Origin: Chryseobacterium sp. YIM B08800
GTDB lineage: Bacteria; Bacteroidota; Bacteroidia; Flavobacteriales; Weeksellaceae
Direction of reading: 5' to 3'
Assembly (NCBI RefSeq): GCF_026163565.1
Contig: NZ_JAPDKN010000014.1
Span: forward strand, 1-64,000
Length of the DNA stretch: 64,000 bases
A program made the translations under genes and the position numbers. The notes under the pieces are model-generated. The model did not search any database. It was not told where the DNA came from and saw nothing but the letters and a program-made list of their open reading frames with translations. Below, in pieces: positions 36,631 through 45,799 of this stretch. Every line of letters starts with the position of its first letter. Position 1 is the first letter of the stretch.

Positions 36631-37956
36631 TTAAATTTTATTAATATTATTTTCAATTTTATCTAAAGCGATCTGAATTTCTTCAGTTGTAACATTCAAA
36701 TGTGGTCTGAATCTTATGGATTGATCTCCACAAGCAAGAATGATTAAACTGTCATTATACAGCTCATTTCTTATCTGATCTCTTTGTTCGCCTGACGGTA
36801 AATCTATTGCGCACATCAAACCTTTTCCTCTTGCATTAGATAACTTTTCAGGATATTTCTGAGCTAAATTTTGCAGACCTTCCAAAAGATATTTACCAAC
36901 AATATTAGCGTTTTCTAAGAGGTTTTCTTTTTCGATAACTTCCATTACCAATTGGAAACGAAGCATATCAATAAAGTTACCGCCGAAAGTAGAATTGATT
37001 CTTGAGCTTTCTCTGAAAACGTTATTCGGTATCTCGTCAAACTTTTCTTTATTTGCCAAAACTCCACAAACCTGAGTTTTTTTGCCGAAAGAAATAATAT
37101 CAGGTCTTATGCTTAAGTGTTCAAAAGCCCACATTTTACCAGTAATTCCGATCCCTGTTTGTACTTCATCGAAAATTAACAGAATCTCATGTTCGTCACA
37201 GATATTTCTTAAACCTACAAAAAATTCGTTCCTGAAATGATTATCACCACCTTCAGCTTGTATTGGCTCAATAATAATACAAGCAACTTTATCAGGATTT
37301 GCAAGAATTGCTTCGGTAATTTGAATTAACGCTAAATTTTCGTTCTTAATGGTTTCTTCTAAATTCTCTTCTGTGATTGGGAAATGTAATTTAGGATTCA
37401 AAATCCTTGGCCAATCAAACATTGGGAAATATTGATATTTTCTTGGATCTGAAGTGTTGGTTAAGCTTAAAGTATAACCGCTTCTTCCATGAAATGCCTG
37501 TCTGAAGTGAATGCAGATTCCTGCTTCAATATCTAATCCTTTTTCGAAATTTTTTCTTGTTTTCCAGTCGAAACATGCTTTCATCGCATTTTCAACACCT
37601 AAAGCTCCACCTTCAATAAAAAATGCATACTGCAATTCTTTAGGTAGAACTACTCTTTCGAAAACTTCAAGAAAATGAGCATATTCTTTAGAATAAACAT
37701 CTGCCAAAGTAGGTTTGTTGACTGCCATTTTTCCCAGCCAATCAGACTTTTCAACCAAATATGGATGATTGTATCCGATGGAAGCTGAGCCGAACATTGA
37801 AAACATATCCAAGAAATTTTTCCCTGAAACTGAATCGTGGATCCAGGATCCGTGAGAGTTTTCGATATCCATAACAAAATCAAAACCGTCTGCTAAAACG
37901 TGTTTACCAACTGTTTCTTTTACTTTATTTGACTGAATTTCAAGTGTATTGTTCAT
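36631..37956 (-). CDS. lat: L-lysine 6-transaminase
   Basis: A 441-residue PLP-dependent class III aminotransferase that moves the epsilon-amino group of lysine to 2-oxoglutarate, giving aminoadipate semialdehyde (piperideine-6-carboxylate). The identity rests on the distinctive HGSWIHDSVSGKNFLDMFSMFGS N-terminal block (shown in two parts: HGSWIHDSVSG and KNFLDMFSMFGS), IFDEVQTGIGITGKMWAFEH and the PLP lysine in SFGKKTQVCGV. The semialdehyde dehydrogenase is the gene directly upstream, which supports lysine catabolism to aminoadipate. Confidence 0.92.
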   Translation of the reverse strand: MNNTLEIQSNKVKETVGKHVLADGFDFVMDIENSHGSWIHDSVSGKNFLDMFSMFGSASIGYNHPYLVEKSDWLGKMAVNKPTLADVYSKEYAHFLEVFERVVLPKELQYAFFIEGGALGVENAMKACFDWKTRKNFEKGLDIEAGICIHFRQAFHGRSGYTLSLTNTSDPRKYQYFPMFDWPRILNPKLHFPITEENLEETIKNENLALIQITEAILANPDKVACIIIEPIQAEGGDNHFRNEFFVGLRNICDEHEILLIFDEVQTGIGITGKMWAFEHLSIRPDIISFGKKTQVCGVLANKEKFDEIPNNVFRESSRINSTFGGNFIDMLRFQLVMEVIEKENLLENANIVGKYLLEGLQNLAQKYPEKLSNARGKGLMCAIDLPSGEQRDQIRNELYNDSLIILACGDQSIRFRPHLNVTTEEIQIALDKIENNINKI

Positions 37957-37979
37957 ATAGTTGTGATTGAAAGATTGAA

Positions 37980-38033
37980 AAGTATTTAAAGATTTAAAAA
38001 TTGATGATTAAAATTTAAAATCTTTAAATACTT
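37980..38033 (-). terminator. A+T-rich inverted repeat between the dehydrogenase and lat
   Basis: AAGTATTTAAAGATTT (37980-37995) reappears inverted at 38018-38033, giving a 16-base-pair stem. It may terminate or attenuate transcription between the two genes. Confidence 0.55.
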
Positions 38034-38049
38034 AAATTTTTTAATTAAT

Positions 38050-39600
38050 TTATAGATCAAATTTAATTCCTTGAGCCAATGGAAGACTTGCAGTGTAGTT
38101 AATCGTGTTGGTTTGTCTTCTCATATAATATTTCCAAACATCAGAACCAGATTCTCTACCGCCTCCTGTTTCTTTTTCACCACCGAAAGCTCCACCGATT
38201 TCTGCACCGGAAGTTCCGATATTGACGTTGGCAATTCCACAATCTGAACCTGCATGAGAAAGGAATAATTCTGCTTCTCTCAAATTCTGAGTCATAATTG
38301 CCGAAGATAAACCTTGCGGAACATCATTCTGAATTGCAATGGCTTCTTCTAAAGTTTTGTATTTAATTAAATATAAAATCGGTGCAAAAGTTTCGTGCTG
38401 TACGATTTCGTATGAATTTTTAACTTCAGCAATACAAGGTTTTACATAACAACCAGATTCGTAATCTTTGCCAGTTAAAACACCTCCTTCAACAACGAAT
38501 TTTCCGCCTTCTTTTTTACATTTTTCGATTGCTAATTCATACTGATTTACAGCTTGAACATCGATAAGCGGTCCAACGTGCATATTTTCATCCAAAGGAT
38601 TTCCGATTTTTAACTGTCCGTAAGCTTTTGCCAAACGGTTTTTCACTTCGTCATAAACAGATTCATGAATAATCAGTCTTCTTGTAGAAGTACATCTTTG
38701 TCCTGCAGTTCCTACCGCTCCGAAAACAGCTCCGATAATTGACATATCAAGGTCTGCATCTTTAGAAATAATGATAGCATTATTACCACCTAATTCTAAG
38801 ATCGATTTACCAAATCTTTCAGCAACTTTAGAAGAAACCATTCTTCCTACTCTTGTAGAACCTGTGAATGAAACTAAAGCAACGCGTTTGTCATCAACTA
38901 ATTTTTGCCCGATTGTGTGATCTGCAACCAATACACTTGAAATTCCTTCAGAAAGATTGTTTTCTGCTAAAACTTCATTCATAATATTCTGACATGCAAT
39001 TGCACAAAGAGGAGTTTTTTCTGATGGTTTCCAGATGGTAACGTTTCCACAAATCCAAGCTAACGCGGTGTTCCAAGCCCAAACTGCTACCGGAAAGTTG
39101 AATGCTGTGATAATGCTTACAATTCCTAATGGATGATATTGCTCGTACATTCTGTGACCTGGTCTTTCAGAATGCATTGTATAACCGTGAAGCTGTCTTG
39201 ATAAACCTACTGCAAAATCGCAGATGTCTATCATTTCCTGTACTTCACCAAGACCTTCCTGTAAAGATTTTCCCATTTCGTAAGAAACAAGCTTTCCAAG
39301 ATCGTCTTTGTATTCTCTTAATTTTTGCCCAAGCTGACGTACAATTTCTCCTCTTTTTGGAGCTGGTACCGTTCTGAATTCAAGAAATGCTTTTTGAGCA
39401 GATTCGATTACTTTGTCGTAGTCTTTCTCGTTTGATAGTTTTACTTTGGCGATTAATCTTCCGTCTGCCGGAGAATAACTTTCTATAGATTTTCCTGATG
39501 CAAAAAATTTTCCTCCCGTAGAAGTTCCTTTATTTTCATCTTTGATTCCTAAATTTTTTAATGATTTTTCAATTCCGAAATCTTTGATTTTCTTTGACAT
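38050..39600 (-). CDS. amaB: Aminoadipate-semialdehyde (piperideine-6-carboxylate) dehydrogenase
   Basis: A 516-residue NAD(P)-dependent aldehyde dehydrogenase (ALDH7-like). The cofactor-binding stretch SFTGSTRVGRMV, the general base in ILELGGNNAII and the catalytic Cys in GTAGQRCTSTRRL are present. ALDH7-type enzymes oxidise aminoadipate semialdehyde, and adjacency to lat supports that role. The EIGGAFGGEKETGGGRESGSD C-terminal region (in parts EIGGAFGGEKETGG and GRESGSD) is typical. The only promoter candidate is TATCTTAG at 39624-39631, one base off consensus. Confidence 0.9.
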   Translation of the reverse strand: MSKKIKDFGIEKSLKNLGIKDENKGTSTGGKFFASGKSIESYSPADGRLIAKVKLSNEKDYDKVIESAQKAFLEFRTVPAPKRGEIVRQLGQKLREYKDDLGKLVSYEMGKSLQEGLGEVQEMIDICDFAVGLSRQLHGYTMHSERPGHRMYEQYHPLGIVSIITAFNFPVAVWAWNTALAWICGNVTIWKPSEKTPLCAIACQNIMNEVLAENNLSEGISSVLVADHTIGQKLVDDKRVALVSFTGSTRVGRMVSSKVAERFGKSILELGGNNAIIISKDADLDMSIIGAVFGAVGTAGQRCTSTRRLIIHESVYDEVKNRLAKAYGQLKIGNPLDENMHVGPLIDVQAVNQYELAIEKCKKEGGKFVVEGGVLTGKDYESGCYVKPCIAEVKNSYEIVQHETFAPILYLIKYKTLEEAIAIQNDVPQGLSSAIMTQNLREAELFLSHAGSDCGIANVNIGTSGAEIGGAFGGEKETGGGRESGSDVWKYYMRRQTNTINYTASLPLAQGIKFDL

Positions 39601-39678
39601 AAAAATTTAACTTTTCGTTTTGCCTAAGATAGAAAATATTACTTAAATGGGAAATTTAATTTTTTTTAACTGGTTTTA

Positions 39679-39709
39679 TTTGGACTAATTATAAACATGC
39701 TTATCTTTG
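39679..39709 (+). promoter_or_regulatory. Near-ideal Bacteroidota promoter of a small membrane protein gene
   Basis: TTTG (39679-39682), 19-base spacer, TATCTTTG (39702-39709): a full match to TTTG-N19-TAnnTTTG, 25 bases before the ATG at 39734. Confidence 0.85.
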
Positions 39710-39733
39710 TAAATAACATTTATAATTGCAGAA

Positions 39734-39928
39734 ATGGAAACGAAAGAAGCTATAAACGAAGAAAATGTAGAAAAAAAATCAAGGTGGAAGAAAATGCTTA
39801 AGAAATTCGGTATTGGCGGAATCATCTTTTTTACGGTAAAAGGAATTATCACTTCTACGTTGATTTATTTCTTAGGTAAAAACTTTTGGAGTGTAATTAG
39901 TGGTTATTTTACCGGAATATTTCAATAA
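39734..39928 (+). CDS. Small single-pass membrane protein
   Basis: A 64-residue protein with a charged N-terminus (METKEAINEENVEKKSRWKK) and one hydrophobic segment (about residues 28-50). It has a strong consensus promoter and a weak hairpin after it (39930-39958), so it is very probably expressed. Similar KKSRWKKMLKKFG proteins seem common in Flavobacteria, but none has a known role to my knowledge. Confidence 0.72.
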   Translation: METKEAINEENVEKKSRWKKMLKKFGIGGIIFFTVKGIITSTLIYFLGKNFWSVISGYFTGIFQ

Positions 39929-39978
39929 AAAAAGCAAAGAAATTATTCTCTGCTTTTCACTTTATTTAAAACTAAATT

Positions 39979-40167
39979 TTACTCTTTTTTCTTTCTCCCG
40001 GCATTGATCAAATTCTGATTAAGAAGATACTCAATCTGCCCATTGACGCTTCTAAACTCGTCATTTGCCCATTTTTCAAGAAGTTTATAGGTAGACTCAT
40101 CTATCCTTATCACGAAAGATTTTTTGCTTTTGTTTTCGGGAGAGTTCTGAGTTTTTTCTGATTTCAT
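39979..40167 (-). CDS. Arc-like ribbon-helix-helix protein
   Basis: A 62-residue protein. After a Lys-rich leader, KKSFVIRIDESTYKLLEKWA followed by NDEFRSVNGQIEYLLNQNL matches the Arc/ribbon-helix-helix fold (beta strand plus two helices) that binds DNA as a dimer. It lies 171 bases downstream of an SPFH gene in the same direction. An Arc-like gene next to an SPFH gene is a recurring arrangement in many bacteria, so the two probably work together, perhaps in regulation. Confidence 0.82.
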   Translation of the reverse strand: MKSEKTQNSPENKSKKSFVIRIDESTYKLLEKWANDEFRSVNGQIEYLLNQNLINAGRKKKE

Positions 40168-40197
40168 TGTCTTCTGTTTTTCAAATTGCTTTTTTTT

Positions 40198-40290
40198 AAC
40201 GCAAAGAGCGCAAAGATTTTTCTTAAATTATTGAAAATATTTTTCGGTCGCAAAGGCGCTTCGCTCAGCAAAGAACGCTGTAACTAATCT
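40198..40290. repeat. GCAAAG-type intergenic repeat
   Basis: AACGCAAAGAGCGCAAAGAT (40198-40217) contains two CGCAAAG units and is followed by CGCAAAGGCGCTTCGCTC and GCAAAGAACGC. The first part is an inverted relative of 8832-8855. No coding function is seen; downstream, to 40338, is a CAACCTTA-like degenerate stretch. Confidence 0.55.
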
Positions 40291-40338
40291 TTATAAATAG
40301 AATCAGTTTTTGTCTCAAACTTAACCTTAGCCTCAACC

Positions 40339-41217
40339 TTAATTATACAGCGTTCCTGCATTTAAAATTGGCTGCGCAGCTTTTTCGCCACAAAGAACAA
40401 CCATTAAATTACTTACCATTGCTGCTTTTCTTTCGTCATCCAATTCTACGATATTTTCTTCTGAAAGTTTCTTTAAAGCCAGATCTACCATTCCAACTGC
40501 TCCTTCTACAATTTTAGTTCTTGCCGCTACAATTGCTGTTGCCTGCTGTCTTTGAAGCATTGCTCCTGCAATTTCAGATGCGTAAGCTAAATGTGAAATT
40601 CTTGCTTCCTGAATGATAATTCCTGCTTTTGAAAGTCTGTCTGTTAATTCCTGCTCAAGAATTGAATTGATTTTTTCACCGCCTTCTCTTAAAGTAATTG
40701 GAGCATGATCGTCTTCTAAGTTATCGTAAGGGAAACTCATTGCCAAATGACGAACTGCTGCCTCACTCTGCATTTTTACAAAATCTGAATATCTTTCCAC
40801 ATCAAATGCTGCTTTGTAAGTATCTCCTACTTTCCAAACCATAACGACTGCAATTTCGATGGGATTACCCATTTTATCGTTTACCTTCAACGTTTGTCCC
40901 TGCAAGTTTTCTGAACGTAAAGACATTTTTTGAGATGAATACAGAGGATTAATAAAAAAAAGTCCGTTATCTTTTACGGTTCCGACATATCTTCCGAAGA
41001 AGTTTAAAACTCTTGAATGGTTGGGCTGGATAATCATTAAACCTTTCAATAAAAAGCACATCAGAAAGAATGCAATAATTGAGATGATAATGTAAGTGAC
41101 ATCAACGTTTTCACCGTCATTAATTCCTGTGACAAAAAGGTAAACTGAACCTCCCAATAAAACTAATGAGAGAATTAATGCTAAATAACCTGACATTGGT
41201 TTTAAAACTTTTTCCAT
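40339..41217 (-). CDS. SPFH/band 7 domain membrane protein
   Basis: A 292-residue membrane protein of the stomatin/prohibitin/flotillin superfamily. Two N-terminal hydrophobic segments (about 10-30 and 42-65) are followed by MIIQPNHSRVLNFFGRYVGTV, the start of the SPFH domain (about 65-230), then a helical C-terminal region with MLQRQQATAIVAARTKIVEGA. Such proteins oligomerise and organise membrane microdomains or proteases. It is downstream of the long heptamer array, which abuts its promoter, and upstream of an Arc-like gene. Confidence 0.92.
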   Translation of the reverse strand: MEKVLKPMSGYLALILSLVLLGGSVYLFVTGINDGENVDVTYIIISIIAFFLMCFLLKGLMIIQPNHSRVLNFFGRYVGTVKDNGLFFINPLYSSQKMSLRSENLQGQTLKVNDKMGNPIEIAVVMVWKVGDTYKAAFDVERYSDFVKMQSEAAVRHLAMSFPYDNLEDDHAPITLREGGEKINSILEQELTDRLSKAGIIIQEARISHLAYASEIAGAMLQRQQATAIVAARTKIVEGAVGMVDLALKKLSEENIVELDDERKAAMVSNLMVVLCGEKAAQPILNAGTLYN

Positions 41218-41253
41218 AATTGTAATCTTTAAAGTGATATTATTTTGATATCA

Positions 41254-41261
41254 TAAAGATA
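41254..41261 (-). promoter_or_regulatory. Candidate -7 element of the SPFH gene, next to the heptamer array
   Basis: TATCTTTA on the minus strand is one base off TAnnTTTG. The -33 position, 17-23 bases further upstream, falls inside the tandem array, which contains no TTG. Confidence 0.5.
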
Positions 41262-41269
41262 TGTATTTT

Positions 41270-42090
41270 TTAGTTATTAGTTATTAGTTATTAGTTATTA
41301 GTTATTAGTTATTAGTTATTAGTTATTAGTTATTAGTTATTAGTTATTAGTTATTAGTTATTAGTTATTAGTTATTAGTTATTAGTTATTAGTTATTAGT
41401 TATTAGTTATTAGTTATTAGTTATTAGTTATTAGTTATTAGTTATTAGTTATTAGTTATTAGTTATTAGTTATTAGTTATTAGTTATTAGTTATTAGTTA
41501 TTAGTTATTAGTTATTAGTTATTAGTTATTAGTTATTAGTTATTAGTTATTAGTTATTAGTTATTAGTTATTAGTTATTAGTTATTAGTTATTAGTTATT
41601 AGTTATTAGTTATTAGTTATTAGTTATTAGTTATTAGTTATTAGTTATTAGTTATTAGTTATTAGTTATTAGTTATTAGTTATTAGTTATTAGTTATTAG
41701 TTATTAGTTATTAGTTATTAGTTATTAGTTATTAGTTATTAGTTATTAGTTATTAGTTATTAGTTATTAGTTATTAGTTATTAGTTATTAGTTATTAGTT
41801 ATTAGTTATTAGTTATTAGTTATTAGTTATTAGTTATTAGTTATTAGTTATTAGTTATTAGTTATTAGTTATTAGTTATTAGTTATTAGTTATTAGTTAT
41901 TAGTTATTAGTTATTAGTTATTAGTTATTAGTTATTAGTTATTAGTTATTAGTTATTAGTTATTAGTTATTAGTTATTAGTTATTAGTTATTAGTTATTA
42001 GTTATTAGTTATTAGTTATTAGTTATTAGTTATTAGTTATTAGTTATTAGTTATTAGTTATTAGTTATTAGTTATTAGTTATTAGTTATT
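41270..42090. repeat. Perfect heptanucleotide tandem array (TTATTAG), about 117 copies
   Basis: An 821-base array of the unit TTATTAG (CTAATAA on the other strand). Phase was followed line by line: every 60-base line shifts by the four bases expected for period 7, with no substitution or indel seen. It ends sharply on both sides. Both strands contain stops in every frame, so it cannot be coding. It lies between the SPFH gene and the cytochrome c biogenesis gene, on the promoter side of the SPFH gene. Confidence 0.97.
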
Positions 42091-42166
42091 TTGTTTCTTA
42101 ATCTTCTTTTCTGATGGGTGTATTTTTTTTAGTAAAAAAAAATTACTGTTTTACTTTTTTAAACAA

Positions 42167-42197
42167 AGAAATCCCGAAAATAACTTTCGGGATTTCT
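42167..42197 (-). terminator. Hairpin after the cytochrome c biogenesis gene
   Basis: AGAAATCCCGAAA (42167-42179) pairs perfectly with 42185-42197 around a five-base loop. The following minus-strand sequence is only moderately T-rich. Confidence 0.75.
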
Positions 42198-42216
42198 ATA
42201 AATAGATATGAATGAT

Positions 42217-45200
42217 TTATTTTTTCTTTAAAGCAACAAACTTAAAGTAAGATACTAATGCTAAAGTAAACATAGTTGCTAAACCGATGTATACCCAAGC
42301 CGGAATTGGAACAGGATCTCCTGCTGCATAAGAGTGAAGCCCGCTTAAGTAATAATTTACTCCGAAATAGGTCATCACCATAGAACAGAAAGCAAACATT
42401 GTCGCTACGCTGAATGCCCATCTGCTTCTCAATCCCGGAACTAATCTCATGTGTAACACAAATGCATACACCATAATTGAGATAAATGCCCACGTTTCTT
42501 TTGGATCCCAACTCCAGTATCTTCCCCAAGATTCATTCGCCCAAATACCACCTAAGAAGTTTCCTACTGTTAATGCAAAAAGACCGATTGTTAAAGACAT
42601 TTCAGATACAATTGCTAATTCTTTTAATGTCGAATCATTATGCATTTGGAACTGTTTTTTATTTGTAATGATATAGAATATCAATGTAATTACGGCAATA
42701 ATCATCGACAATGCGAAGAAACCGTAACTAGATACAATAATAGCAACGTGTACAACTAACCAATAAGATTTCAGAACCGGTGCCAAAGGTGTGATCTGCG
42801 GGTTAAGTGCTACTGCTCCGTGAGCAAAGCCCATCATGATTACAGCAACCATAAACCCAGCTGCCGGAATTAATGCGTTTGAAGTGTTTCCTTTGCTTGC
42901 TAACTTCATTGTTGATAATGCTGCCTTTTGTCCTAAGTTTGGTTTTCCAAATCCGAAATAGAACATCATCCCTGCTGAAACTCCTATCCATGAAATAAAA
43001 ATAATTGCTTCGTAACCGTTACTCCAAGGAGCGTGACCAGAAATATACCATCTTGCAATCAGTCCTAAAAAGTGTACAACGTAACCTACAAGACCAAGAT
43101 AAATAATTCCTTTGATGATATTGTTAAGAATTTTGGTAGGTTTAAATAATTCTACAAAACCTAAAACAAATACCAATCCACCAATGATGGTGTAGAAAAT
43201 CAATAAGAAAAAGTTAATGTTAGCTTTATTGATAAAAACTTCTAGATCAACTTTTTCTTTTGCAGGAACAACTGCTTTCCCCCATTTTTGCTGATAGTCT
43301 GAAAGTTTTTTTAATTCAGCATCTGCTTTGCTCCAATCTCCTGTTTTTTGAGCCTGAAGTGCTTCTGCAAAATAAGGTCCCATTACTTTTTGAGATTCCA
43401 TGTCTGGCTCCATTTTTTGGTCAAGCCAAGAATGCCAAGTATGATTCGGGTCATTTTTTACAGGAACAATTCTCATAAATTGTCCACTGAAAAATTCATT
43501 GAAAATCTGAACCTTTTCGTTTAATTTAATAACTTCCTTGTCGTACTCAGACTGTAATGCCGATTTTTTACGGAATGCGGTGTTATATTCTTCATCCAAA
43601 ATATATGTTAGATTTCCGTTAGCATCAGAAGGGAAAAGATTCATCAGAGTTGTATAACCATCTTCGTCTGCTTTCACTCTTTTTAAAAGTGCTTTTCCAC
43701 CTTTCGCATCCACTTTTATAAGTGGAACCATCGTCCAGCTTGGTGTATCTGTGTTAATTGACAAAAACCACTGTTCGGCAGTTAAATATTTCCCGTCAGT
43801 TCCTTTAAATTTATCTTTTTGGTACAGTTTTCTTAAAATATCTAAAGCCTGTGTATTGATAGGAACAATTCTACCTTCGTAATTCTGAACCAAAAGATAA
43901 CCAAACTTATCAGCATGTTCTTTGCTAATTTTATTTCTCGAAATAATCTCGTCCGGCGAAATAATTCTCATTTTCGTCAAAGGAGCAGCTAAAGAATTTT
44001 GTTGATTTCCTTGCGGTTGAGCTTGTTGAGGAGCAACTTCATGAGTATGACCATCTCCTTCTACATGTACATGTTCTCCACTTCCATCGTTTGTTCCATG
44101 CATTTCAATTTTCTGAGCGCTTAATGTTAAGCTCAAGAATAATAAAACAACTGTCGCTGCTCTTTTCTTATTGATATCTTTCAGCATTTTATTCAATTTC
44201 CAGAAGTGGGTTCCTTTCCAGAAAAACATTACAAACATACCTCCGAATAAGAATGCGTAACCAATGTAAGAGATCAAAGTTCCCCAATAATCGTGGTTTA
44301 CAGAAAGTAAAGTTCCCATTCTGTCCGGCGTATAACTTGCCTGGAAAAAACGGTACCCTTTATAATTAAGAACATTATTCATATAGATTTTATAAGGAGT
44401 TTCTTTTCCTTCGTCAATGATTTTTACGTGACTTTCGTATGCACTTGGAGATGAACTTCCAGGGTAAGTTTCCATTACGAAATCATCCAATTTTATAGCG
44501 AAAGGAGTGGTGTAAATTTTAGGACCAAACCCAACCATAATATTCAAACCATCCATTGTTACTTGTTTGTAAGCATTAGGATTTCCTCTTTCCACAGAAA
44601 GCTCTACGATTTGTTTTGTTTTCGGGCCTTCTATTTCTATCGTCATTGCATCAGGAACATTCTGATCTTTCTTTTTATCGCCTTCAAAAGCTATTAGTTT
44701 CCCTTTTTTAAGACCTTCAGGAACAACTAATTTTAGCTCATTAATGCTATACAAACTTCTCAAAACCAAAGGTTGATATTGGTCTTTTGCGGTATTTCCG
44801 GTTGCCTGAGTTGCCATCGTCATGTACGTTGCATCAACAGGAGTTTTAATCAACATTTGTCCGTTTTCTTGCTTAAATTCTACAGCTCCGTCAATAGCTC
44901 TATTGAAAGTAACCAAAGTTCCGTTGATTGATTTTGTTTCTCCGGATTTGATGTAAATATTTTGTCTTCCTGTTTCTGCAGTTGATACTAAATGAAGATA
45001 TTCTGCACCATTTGCATCAGCAACTAAACTGTCTTTTTTTCTTTGAACGTAGTCTAGAGTTTTAACTTTAATTTGCTGTCCGTGGAAATCATAGGTTGCT
45101 TTAAAGTCTTTGTGTAAGGGAGACATTAAATAAGGAACATCCTGATAATTCAACACATCCCCTTTATCTTCAATCTGAATTTTAAAGAATTGTTTGTCAG

Positions 45201-45549
45201 TTACGATCTCATTTGAAGTTTCACCTTCTCTGATGGTCATTTGTCCTTCAAAACTGATGTATCTTGTAATTGCACCTCCAATAAAAATAAAAATAAAGGC
45301 AAGGTGGAATACCAAAACCGGCCATTTTTCTCTTTTCCAAAGACGGTAACGACTAATGTTTCCACAAAAGTTGATAATGAGGAGAAGCATAATGAGCTCA
45401 AACCATTTTGCTTCATAAATTAGGGCTTTTGCGGCAGGTGTTCCGTAGTCGTTTTCTAGGAACGTCGCATAAGCCATGGAAAATGCGTAAACCAGCAATA
45501 GAACTGCCATTGTTCTGGTTGAAATAAGAATATCTTGGATCTTCTTCAT
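42217..45549 (-). CDS. Fused ResB/ResC (CcsBA-type) cytochrome c biogenesis protein
   Basis: An 1110-residue membrane protein combining both halves of the system II cytochrome c synthetase, which exports haem and attaches it to CXXCH motifs. The N-terminal half (about 1-430) is ResB/Ccs1-like with three hydrophobic segments and a large periplasmic domain. A further segment follows at about 465-480, then a His-rich stretch (HGTNDGSGEHVHVEGDGHTH). The C-terminal half (about 765-1110) is CcsA-like, with the haem-handling WWD-type motif in WGRYWSWDPKETWAF and flanking His residues. The fusion is known in Bacteroidota. It probably supplies respiratory c-type cytochromes. Confidence 0.92.
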   Translation of the reverse strand: MKKIQDILISTRTMAVLLLVYAFSMAYATFLENDYGTPAAKALIYEAKWFELIMLLLIINFCGNISRYRLWKREKWPVLVFHLAFIFIFIGGAITRYISFEGQMTIREGETSNEIVTDKQFFKIQIEDKGDVLNYQDVPYLMSPLHKDFKATYDFHGQQIKVKTLDYVQRKKDSLVADANGAEYLHLVSTAETGRQNIYIKSGETKSINGTLVTFNRAIDGAVEFKQENGQMLIKTPVDATYMTMATQATGNTAKDQYQPLVLRSLYSINELKLVVPEGLKKGKLIAFEGDKKKDQNVPDAMTIEIEGPKTKQIVELSVERGNPNAYKQVTMDGLNIMVGFGPKIYTTPFAIKLDDFVMETYPGSSSPSAYESHVKIIDEGKETPYKIYMNNVLNYKGYRFFQASYTPDRMGTLLSVNHDYWGTLISYIGYAFLFGGMFVMFFWKGTHFWKLNKMLKDINKKRAATVVLLFLSLTLSAQKIEMHGTNDGSGEHVHVEGDGHTHEVAPQQAQPQGNQQNSLAAPLTKMRIISPDEIISRNKISKEHADKFGYLLVQNYEGRIVPINTQALDILRKLYQKDKFKGTDGKYLTAEQWFLSINTDTPSWTMVPLIKVDAKGGKALLKRVKADEDGYTTLMNLFPSDANGNLTYILDEEYNTAFRKKSALQSEYDKEVIKLNEKVQIFNEFFSGQFMRIVPVKNDPNHTWHSWLDQKMEPDMESQKVMGPYFAEALQAQKTGDWSKADAELKKLSDYQQKWGKAVVPAKEKVDLEVFINKANINFFLLIFYTIIGGLVFVLGFVELFKPTKILNNIIKGIIYLGLVGYVVHFLGLIARWYISGHAPWSNGYEAIIFISWIGVSAGMMFYFGFGKPNLGQKAALSTMKLASKGNTSNALIPAAGFMVAVIMMGFAHGAVALNPQITPLAPVLKSYWLVVHVAIIVSSYGFFALSMIIAVITLIFYIITNKKQFQMHNDSTLKELAIVSEMSLTIGLFALTVGNFLGGIWANESWGRYWSWDPKETWAFISIMVYAFVLHMRLVPGLRSRWAFSVATMFAFCSMVMTYFGVNYYLSGLHSYAAGDPVPIPAWVYIGLATMFTLALVSYFKFVALKKK

Positions 45550-45569
45550 GATTTTTTTTACTTGACATG

Positions 45570-45577
45570 CAAAAATA
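45570..45577 (-). promoter_or_regulatory. -7 element of the cytochrome c biogenesis gene
   Basis: TATTTTTG on the minus strand, 20 bases before the ATG at 45549. No clear -33. Confidence 0.65.
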
Positions 45578-45777
45578 AGGATGATAAACCGAAAGAGGGC
45601 TAAAAAAAGCTGTTTTTTATCACATTAAAAGGGATTTAGCTTATTTTGAAACATTCTTAATAAGACGATTTTTATTAAATAAAACATAAAAACAGACATC
45701 AATTCTAAACATAAAATATCACATCAAAAAACAAACGTGTTTTCTTGTAAAAAATATTTAAAATCTAAAAAAAACAT

Positions 45778-45785
45778 TAAATTTG
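45778..45785 (+). promoter_or_regulatory. -7 element of ftsK
   Basis: TAAATTTG matches TAnnTTTG, 14 bases before the ATG at 45800. A GTG upstream at 45737 would put the start before the promoter and is rejected. Confidence 0.65.
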
Positions 45786-45799
45786 CCCAGACTGACATT

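Noticed and set aside
41270..42090. Possible CRISPR array or coding repeat
   Set aside because: The unit is seven bases with no spacers, and both strands have stops in every frame.
45737..45799. GTG start extending FtsK by 21 residues
   Set aside because: The promoter TAAATTTG lies between this codon and the ATG at 45800, so the upstream codons would not be transcribed.
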